This document shows positions 57,999 to 64,000 of a stretch of 64,000 nt of DNA, piece after piece; within the stretch, counting starts at the first letter, position 1; each line of letters opens with the position of its first letter. The notes beneath the pieces were generated by a model, which did not search any database, was not told where the DNA came from, and worked only from the letters and a program-made list of their open reading frames with translations. Source of the stretch: Thermoactinomyces intermedius (lineage in GTDB: Bacteria > Bacillota > Bacilli > Thermoactinomycetales > Thermoactinomycetaceae); assembly GCF_016055025.1 (NCBI RefSeq), contig NZ_JAECVW010000006.1, one strand, 5' to 3'. Position numbers and translations under genes: made by a program.

Positions 57999-59756
57999 TT
58001 GTATAGAAATTTACGTCAGTTCATCCAAAAATTAAAAGCTGAAAACGAGCTCGTGGAAATCCATGCCGAAGTGGATCCCTTCCTCGAGTTGGCAGAAATA
58101 CACCGCCGCGTAATCGAAGAAGGCGGACCTGCTTTATTATTTACACAGGTAAAAGGAAGTTCCTTCCCGGTGGTCTCCAATTTATTCGGCACCCCCCGGC
58201 GGGTGGAAATGGCATTTGGCCCGCGTCCCGAGCAATTGATGAAACAAATTGTGTCGCTCATGGACAAGTTGATGCCCCCGACCCCAAAAGCGATTTGGAA
58301 CGAACGGAACGTCTTCAAGGAGCTGTTGAAAGTCGGCCTTAAAACCGTGCCGGCAAACAAAGCGCCGGTTTTGGAAACCAAACAAAACAAAACCGATCTC
58401 ACCCGGCTTCCGGTGATCACTTCATGGCAGGAAGACGGCGGGCCTTTCATCACGCTTCCGCTCGTGTATACGCAGCATCCCCGAAGCAAACAACACAATC
58501 TCGGCATGTACCGCATGCAAATTTTTGACAAACAAACCACCGGCATGCATTGGCAAATCCATAAAGGCGGGGGATTTCACCATTATGAAGCCGAAAAACT
58601 TAACGAGCCGTTGCCGGTCCATGTTCACCTGGGCGGGCCTCCGGCACTGATTGCCTCGGCCATTGCACCGGTTCCGGAATTTTTGCCTGAATTGATCCTG
58701 ACTTCTTTGATCATGGGCGAAAAACTGCCGGTCGTCACCGGTAAAAACGGCTATCCTTTCATTGCGGAAGCGGAATTTGTACTGGCAGGGATGGTCCCCC
58801 CGCATGAGCGCCGGTTGGAAGGGCCGTTTGGGGATCATTACGGCTACTATTCCCTGGCGCATGAATTCCCCGTCTTCCATGTGAAAGAAGTTTATCATCG
58901 CAAAGATGCGATTTATCCCGCCACGGTTGTGGGCAAACCCCGCCAGGAAGATTATTACATGGGTGAGTTTTTGCAGCGTTTGTTGTCCCCGGCCTTCCCC
59001 ATGGTCATGCCCGGTGTGCGTGATTTATGGACGTATTCTGAAACCGGCTTCCATTCGCTGGCGGCTGCCGTCGTACGGGAAAGCTACCAGCGCGAGGTGC
59101 TGGCCAATGCTTTCCGGATCTTGGGCGAAGGGCAGCTGACACTCACCAAGTTCCTGATCTTAACCGATCAGTCGTTATCGCTCGAAGATTTCCCGACATT
59201 ATTTGAAACTGTTCTTGAACGGATGGATCCGGCCACCGATTTGTTCATCTTTAACCACACTTCGATGGACACCCTTGATTATACCGGCAAACGGCTCAAT
59301 CACGGAAGCAAAGCCGTGCTGATCGGCACCGGGAAACCGAAACGCACGTTGCCGGCATCCTTTGACGGGCCGGAGATGAAAGGCATCCGCGACGCCCGGG
59401 TATATTGCAAAGGCGCCCTTGTCCTGGAAGCGGAGCCTTATGAACAAAATCCGGAACTGGCAGAACAGATCCTCCGCAACCATAAAGAGGACTTGTCCGG
59501 ATGGCCCTTTGTCTTTTTGGTTGATGACATCCGGGCGGCCGGCGGGCAAACCGCATTTTTGTGGACCATTTTCACCCGGTTCAACCCGGCAACGGACATC
59601 CATGCACAAACCAGGTTTCAGCACCACCATCCACATTACCAATTCCCCTTCATCGTGGATGCACGGATGAAGCCGGGATACCCCGATGAACTGGTGCCCG
59701 CCCCCTCCATCACAAAAAAAGTGGACGAACGCTGGAAAGAATATTTTGGTTCCTGA
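57999..59756 (+). CDS. ubiD: UbiD-family decarboxylase
   Basis: 585 residues. N-terminal YRNLRQFIQKLKAENELVEI, prFMN-binding region MHWQIHKGGGFHHYEAEKL, active-site block GPFGDHYGYYSLAHEFPV (acidic/His network), C-terminal RMKPGYPDELVPAPSITKKV. Needs prenylated FMN made by a UbiX-type protein not seen here. May act on an aromatic or quinone precursor. The start is TTG with GGGAGAG upstream. Longer than many UbiD proteins (about 490) but within range. Confidence 0.9.
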   Translation: MYRNLRQFIQKLKAENELVEIHAEVDPFLELAEIHRRVIEEGGPALLFTQVKGSSFPVVSNLFGTPRRVEMAFGPRPEQLMKQIVSLMDKLMPPTPKAIWNERNVFKELLKVGLKTVPANKAPVLETKQNKTDLTRLPVITSWQEDGGPFITLPLVYTQHPRSKQHNLGMYRMQIFDKQTTGMHWQIHKGGGFHHYEAEKLNEPLPVHVHLGGPPALIASAIAPVPEFLPELILTSLIMGEKLPVVTGKNGYPFIAEAEFVLAGMVPPHERRLEGPFGDHYGYYSLAHEFPVFHVKEVYHRKDAIYPATVVGKPRQEDYYMGEFLQRLLSPAFPMVMPGVRDLWTYSETGFHSLAAAVVRESYQREVLANAFRILGEGQLTLTKFLILTDQSLSLEDFPTLFETVLERMDPATDLFIFNHTSMDTLDYTGKRLNHGSKAVLIGTGKPKRTLPASFDGPEMKGIRDARVYCKGALVLEAEPYEQNPELAEQILRNHKEDLSGWPFVFLVDDIRAAGGQTAFLWTIFTRFNPATDIHAQTRFQHHHPHYQFPFIVDARMKPGYPDELVPAPSITKKVDERWKEYFGS

Positions 59757-59763
59757 GAATGCA

Positions 59764-59798
59764 AAAACGGTGTGTCCCGAAACCGGGCACACCGTTTT
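59764..59798. terminator. Bidirectional terminator
   Basis: AAAACGGTGTG/CACACCGTTTT with an extended inner stem, between convergent ubiD and the peptide ABC operon. Confidence 0.9.
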
Positions 59799-59799
59799 C

Positions 59800-60714
59800 T
59801 TACTGTTTCATCCGCGGATCGAAAAGATCCCTGAGGCCGTCTCCCAACAGATTAAACCCGAGAACCGTCAACATCATGGCCACTCCCGGAAAAATCATGG
59901 TCCAAGGTGCGAGCTGGATAAATTCACGCGAATCGGACAACATGGTTCCCCATTCCGGCTGGGGAGGCTGGGCTCCCAATCCCAAAAACCCGAGTGCCGC
60001 GGCTTCAATCACCGCCGTGGCAAAGCCCAGCGTCCCTTGCACCATGATCGGTGTCCAGCAGTTGGGCAGGATATGTTTCCATAAAATGCGGCTGTTCTTC
60101 ATCCCGAGCGCTTTGGCCGCCAGGACATAATCTTCCGCCTTGACGCTTAACACCCTGGAACGCATCAACCGGCCAAAGTTGGGGATATTGATGATGGCAA
60201 TCGCAATCAAAGCATTGTTCAAACTCGGCCCCAGCATGGCCACAATTGCAATGGCCAGCAAAATACTCGGAAAAGCGAGCAAAATATCAAACAAGCGGGA
60301 AATAACCGAATCAACCCATTTGCCGTAATAACCGGCAATCAATCCCAAAAAACTCCCGATCACGATGGACCCGGTGATCGCCACAAAACCGATCCACAAG
60401 GAAATCCGCGCACCATACACCACCCGGGTAAAAATATCCCGTCCCAAATCATCCGTTCCAAACCAATGGGACGACGACGGGGGCTGTAATGTATCCGGAC
60501 TGGAAGATTGATAATCATAAGGAGTCAGGACCGGGGCAAAAATCGCCAGCAAGATAAAGATCATCACCAAAGAAGTGCCGATCAATGCCGAACGGTGCCG
60601 GACAAAAGCTTGAAAAAAATCACGAAGGGAATGGGTTTCCATGTTTTCTTCCAGCCCCGAATGAGCGGCCGCATCCGGCGCGGGCGGCTGAATCCCGGAT
60701 GAAATTTGCTGCAC
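59800..60714 (-). CDS. dppC: Peptide ABC transporter permease, DppC/OppC type
   Basis: 304 residues: helix LIGTSLVMIFILLAIFAPVL, extracellular FGTDDLGRDIFTRVVYGARI, EAA loop LAAKALGMKNSRILWKHILPN. Last gene of the operon. AAGGAG precedes a GTG at 60714 by 8 bases, the best start; an ATG at 60720 and a GTG at 60723 lie too close to that site. Confidence 0.9.
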   Translation of the reverse strand: MQQISSGIQPPAPDAAAHSGLEENMETHSLRDFFQAFVRHRSALIGTSLVMIFILLAIFAPVLTPYDYQSSSPDTLQPPSSSHWFGTDDLGRDIFTRVVYGARISLWIGFVAITGSIVIGSFLGLIAGYYGKWVDSVISRLFDILLAFPSILLAIAIVAMLGPSLNNALIAIAIINIPNFGRLMRSRVLSVKAEDYVLAAKALGMKNSRILWKHILPNCWTPIMVQGTLGFATAVIEAAALGFLGLGAQPPQPEWGTMLSDSREFIQLAPWTMIFPGVAMMLTVLGFNLLGDGLRDLFDPRMKQ

Positions 60715-60719
60715 CTTCA

Positions 60720-61739
60720 TCACTCCTTCCCATATTGGATGCGGGGATCAATCCATGCATACAACAGGTCGACGATCAGATTGATCACGACAAAAATCGT
60801 TGCAAGCACCAATATTCCGGACTGAATCACCGGATAATTTCTTTGTGTGATGGCGTCATAAATATATCGGCCCACTCCCGGCCAGCTGAAAATGGTCTCT
60901 GTCAAAACCGCTCCCCCGAGCAACAAGCCCATCTGCAGCCCCATCACGGTCAGGATCGGGATGAATGCATTTTTTAACGTATGCTTGTAAATCACCCAAA
61001 ACTCGGATAATCCTTTGGCCCGGGCCGTACGAATATAATCGGATCTCATGACTTCCAACATGCTGGAGCGCGTCATCCGCGCAATGATCGCCATCGGGAT
61101 GGTCCCCAGTGCAACCGCCGGCAGAATCAAATGCTTCAACACATCGCCCAGCCACTCAAAATCCCCGTATAACAAGGAATCCAAGATATAAAAATGGGTG
61201 AGCGGCTCAAAACCGAGACGGGGATCCACTCTCCCGTTGGACGGCAACCAATCCAAAACCTGGGCAAAAAGCCACTGTTCCATCAACCCCAGCCAGAACA
61301 CGGGAATGGAAACCCCGACCAACGCAATCAGCATCGATCCATAGTCCAGCCATGAATTTTGCTTCCAAGCCGATAAAATCCCGAGATTTACCCCGAAAAA
61401 GACGGCAATCAACATGGCGGCCAAGGTGAGTTCCGCCGTGGCGGCCAAAAAAGGAACGATTTCTTCGGAAATGGGGGTGTTGGTGATCAAGGATGTCCCC
61501 AAATCCCCATGCAACAGTCCTTTGACATAGTTGAAATATTGAATGTAAAACGGTTGATCCAATCCCAGACTTTCCCGGATTTCCTGCAATTGTTCCGGTG
61601 TCGCTTTGTCACCCGCGATCGTTTTGGCCGGATCCCCCGGGATGGCATGCACGATGGAAAAGGTAATGAGCGACATGCCGATCAACACAGGAATCAACAT
61701 CAAAATCCGGCGTATCGTGTAAGCCAACATAACAACCAT
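60720..61739 (-). CDS. dppB: Peptide ABC transporter permease, DppB/OppB type
   Basis: 339 residues, six helices: YTIRRILMLIPVLIGMSLITF at the N-terminus, extracellular IPGDPAKTIAGDKATPEQL, EAA loop RTARAKGLSEFWVIYKHTLKNAFIPILTV (in part). Two ATG codons (61739, 61730) are possible starts. Its stop lies just before dppC. Confidence 0.9.
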   Translation of the reverse strand: MVVMLAYTIRRILMLIPVLIGMSLITFSIVHAIPGDPAKTIAGDKATPEQLQEIRESLGLDQPFYIQYFNYVKGLLHGDLGTSLITNTPISEEIVPFLAATAELTLAAMLIAVFFGVNLGILSAWKQNSWLDYGSMLIALVGVSIPVFWLGLMEQWLFAQVLDWLPSNGRVDPRLGFEPLTHFYILDSLLYGDFEWLGDVLKHLILPAVALGTIPMAIIARMTRSSMLEVMRSDYIRTARAKGLSEFWVIYKHTLKNAFIPILTVMGLQMGLLLGGAVLTETIFSWPGVGRYIYDAITQRNYPVIQSGILVLATIFVVINLIVDLLYAWIDPRIQYGKE

Positions 61740-61810
61740 TCACCACCTGACTCTTGCAATGAATAAGGAGGCACTGCGGACTCCCCGCAATGCCGCCTTT
61801 ACACCTGTTT

Positions 61811-63418
61811 TCAGTTCTTCAGATCAACAACTTCCAATTTCAACTGTGTGGTCGGGTGAGGAACAAAGCCGGTGATTTCTTTCCGCCCGGCAAAGCTGAC
61901 AGTCGCATGCGCTATGGGAACCCAAGGCGCATCCGCTTTGATGATTTCCTGTGCTTGTTCATAAAGTTTGGCACGTTCTTCCTGATCGGTTAAGCTTTGT
62001 GCCTGAATCAAAAGGTCATGCACGTCATCGCTTTTATAAAAAGCAATGTTTCCGGCGTCCGGCGTCCGCGTGTTGTCTTTATCCAACAAGACGTACAAGA
62101 AGTTATCCGGGTCTCCGTTGTCGCCGTTCCAACCCATCAACGCCATTTGATGTTCCCCTTTTCCGGTTTTGTCCAAATACGTTTGCCAGTCATAAGTCAC
62201 AATTTTGGCCCGGATGCCGATTTTGGCCAAATCCGCCTGAATAAATTCCGCAATTTTCTTTCCGTTCGGCATATACGGACGGGGTTCGGTCATCGCGTAA
62301 AATTCCACTTCAAAGCCATCCGGATATCCGGCTTCTTCCAGCAATTGCTTCGCTTTATCCAGGTCATATTCATAATCTTTCACTTGGTCATTGTATCCCC
62401 ACATCATGGAAGGCATGGGGTTGACCGCCGGCACGGCCTGGCCTGCATAAAAGTTTTTGATAATGGCTTCTTTATTCACCGCATGGTTGATCGCCTGCCG
62501 CACTTTGACATTGTTCAGCGGTTCCTTCTCGGTATTTAAAGCCAAATAACCCACATTCATGCCTTCTTGTGCGTACAGTTCAAAGTTTGGATCCTGTTTG
62601 ACCAGTTGGACATCATTGGGATTGAGTCCGTCCATCATGTCAATATCCCCTGATTTCAATGCAGAAAAGCGGGCCGCATTATCCGGAATCGATTTAAAAA
62701 TCACCCGGTCCAGTTTCGGTTGCCCTTTTTTCCAATAGTTCTCATTTTTCACGAGCACGACCGTGTCATTTTTCTTCCAGCTTTCAAACTTAAAGGGACC
62801 GGTTCCGACCGGATGTTGCGCAAACTGCACCGGATCTTTTTTCACGGCCGTCGGGGATGCAATTCCGAACGGAGACATGGCCAGATTGCTGAGGAAAGGC
62901 CCCAAAGGCTTTTTCAGTTTAAATTCCACCGTATATTCATCCAGGGCACTCACACTGTCAATCACGTGACCTTCATCCCCTTTAAACCCGCCAAACATAT
63001 ATCCGTAGTAAGGGAATTCCCCGCCTTTATGCTCGGGATGTTCCGGATCCATCCAACGTTGGAAGTTATAAACCACCGCTTCGGCGTTAAACGGGGTGCC
63101 ATCATGAAACTTTACGCCTTTTCGCAAATGGAACGTCCATGTGAGCCCGTCTTCGCTGGTTTCCCAACTTTCAGCAAGTCCTGGCACCACTTCGGTTGTT
63201 TTTTGGTCATATTCGACCAAATTGTCAAAAATCTGGTCTGTCGGCTTAAACGATTCTCCATCCGTCACCTGGATGGGATCCAACAACTTGGAGTCGGCTC
63301 CCCGCCCGTAAATCAATGTCTTTCCGCTTTTCGCCGAATCTTTTTCGACACATCCGGCCAGGATGGTGGAAAGAAGGAAAATAGCCATCACACTGACAAT
63401 CCAAAAACGATTTTTCAT
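61811..63418 (-). CDS. dppA: Peptide-binding lipoprotein, DppA type
   Basis: 535 residues. Lipobox LAGC near residue 22, SBP_bac_5 domain: LLDPIQVTDGESFKPTDQIFDNL, WTFHLRKGVKFHDGTPFNAEAV, and LMGWNGDNGDPDNFLYVLLD (each in part), which resemble dipeptide-binding DppA more than OppA. Precedes dppB by 71 bp. AGGAGG precedes the ATG. Confidence 0.92.
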   Translation of the reverse strand: MKNRFWIVSVMAIFLLSTILAGCVEKDSAKSGKTLIYGRGADSKLLDPIQVTDGESFKPTDQIFDNLVEYDQKTTEVVPGLAESWETSEDGLTWTFHLRKGVKFHDGTPFNAEAVVYNFQRWMDPEHPEHKGGEFPYYGYMFGGFKGDEGHVIDSVSALDEYTVEFKLKKPLGPFLSNLAMSPFGIASPTAVKKDPVQFAQHPVGTGPFKFESWKKNDTVVLVKNENYWKKGQPKLDRVIFKSIPDNAARFSALKSGDIDMMDGLNPNDVQLVKQDPNFELYAQEGMNVGYLALNTEKEPLNNVKVRQAINHAVNKEAIIKNFYAGQAVPAVNPMPSMMWGYNDQVKDYEYDLDKAKQLLEEAGYPDGFEVEFYAMTEPRPYMPNGKKIAEFIQADLAKIGIRAKIVTYDWQTYLDKTGKGEHQMALMGWNGDNGDPDNFLYVLLDKDNTRTPDAGNIAFYKSDDVHDLLIQAQSLTDQEERAKLYEQAQEIIKADAPWVPIAHATVSFAGRKEITGFVPHPTTQLKLEVVDLKN

Positions 63419-63511
63419 CTTTCATCCTCCTTTATAAGTTTCTTGTTTGATTGCATCATCACGTTTTCCCGACCAACCACCTCCCCCATCAAGTCAAAAA
63501 AGGATCTTTTT
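63419..63511. other. Intergenic region in the dpp operon
   Basis: Short spacer between the ATPase gene and dppA, no hairpin or gene. Confidence 0.5.
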
Positions 63512-64000
63512 TCACCCCTCATGGACCAAGTGGCAGGCAACCATGTGTCCGCCGCCGGCATCTTTCAATTCCGGACGTTCCTCCTTGCAACGGTCCGTCA
63601 CATATGGACAACGCGGATGAAACGCGCAGCCTTGCGGCGGATTTTCGGGGCTCGGCACATCCCCCTCAAGAATGATGCGTTCCCGCTTGGCCGTCGGATC
63701 CGGAACGGGAATGGCCGACAACAAGGCCTGGGTGTAAGGATGCAGCGGCTTTTCATAAAGCTCGTCGCGCGGGGATATTTCCACCATGCGCCCCAGATAC
63801 ATCACGCCGACACGGTCGCTGATATGTTTGACAACACTTAAATCATGCGAAATAAAGAGATAGGTCAATGAGAACTGTTCCTTTAAATCCATCATCAGAT
63901 TCAAAACCTGCGACTGAATCGACACATCCAATGCCGATACCGGCTCATCAGCAACAATCAGTTTGGGTTTGGTCGACAGTGCGCGGGCAATTCCGATCCG
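63512..64000 (-). CDS. dppF: Peptide ABC transporter ATP-binding protein (DppF type), 5' end outside window
   Basis: The 163 visible codons are the C-terminal part: RIGIARALSTKPKLIVADEP (signature end and Walker B), SALDVSIQSQVLNLMMDL, HDLSVVKHISDRVGVMYLG, and cysteine motif CAFHPRCPYVTDRC. Walker A lies beyond the right edge. The order ATPase, DppA, DppB, DppC is seen in several Bacillales operons. Confidence 0.92.
   Translation of the reverse strand, partial: RIGIARALSTKPKLIVADEPVSALDVSIQSQVLNLMMDLKEQFSLTYLFISHDLSVVKHISDRVGVMYLGRMVEISPRDELYEKPLHPYTQALLSAIPVPDPTAKRERIILEGDVPSPENPPQGCAFHPRCPYVTDRCKEERPELKDAGGGHMVACHLVHEG

Noticed and set aside
62720..63841. 373-codon plus-strand open frame
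   Set aside because: Antisense shadow across dppA and the ATPase gene; crosses a gene boundary and has no ribosome site.

Overview
The window looks like a chromosomal segment of a spore-forming, low-to-mid GC Firmicute of the order Bacillales. A member of the Thermoactinomycetaceae is my best guess, from overall gene style rather than any search. Supporting genes include a CotS-type spore coat kinase-like protein, CotF-like coat proteins, a YhcN/YlaJ sporulation lipoprotein, YutD, a YutF-like HAD phosphatase, PgpA and DUF3055. Start codons are mixed ATG/GTG/TTG behind strong AGGAGG sites.

About 1-25,380 is a prophage whose left end lies outside the window. Reading leftward from the terminase, the minus strand carries a siphophage HK97-type head module: small and large terminase, a collagen-like protein, portal, ClpP-type prohead protease, major capsid protein, head-tail connector, head closure and an HK97-gp10-like protein. 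The next tail gene is cut by a hairpin-rich insertion resembling an IS200/IS605-type end. An HNH endonuclease and a candidate cos region lie upstream of the terminase. A cargo segment (7,400-10,800) holds two secreted proteins, a membrane-anchored protein, a nuclease remnant and a PadR/permease-prefix pair. The early operon (11,500-19,400) holds a RinA-type late activator, RusA, a Dam-type methylase, DnaB helicase, a replication initiator with internal iterons, and many short overlapping genes. The immunity region (19,097-19,970) has divergent Cro-like and CI-like genes and four operators, with two more sites downstream.

Beyond the repressor lie a Panacea-domain toxin-antitoxin candidate, an actin-like ParM/ParR pair flanked by repeats, and a large serine integrase. 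The integrase ends next to attR, which sits inside an Nramp-family metal transporter gene. The combination of a site-specific integrase with a plasmid-type partition cassette suggests an element able to live both integrated and as a plasmid. This is the most interesting feature of the window.

From 25,387 to 64,000 is host chromosome: the 3' remnant of the Nramp gene; an oligopeptide ABC operon (oppABCDF) with a second binding protein; an OPT-family transporter with a PqqD-like partner; glycolate oxidase-like glcD-glcF; a spore coat kinase-like gene, an SDR and pgpA; an MBL hydrolase, HAD phosphatase and methyltransferase; a SufR-like regulator, a DUF86 protein and CotF-like coat genes; a MerR-like regulator; lipA with yutD and a sporulation lipoprotein; a divergent, Fur-box-bearing iron-siderophore uptake cluster; an M23 peptidase; an amino acid permease; a glutaredoxin-like protein; a UbiD-family decarboxylase; and a second peptide ABC operon running off the right edge. 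No rRNA, tRNA or CRISPR array was seen.
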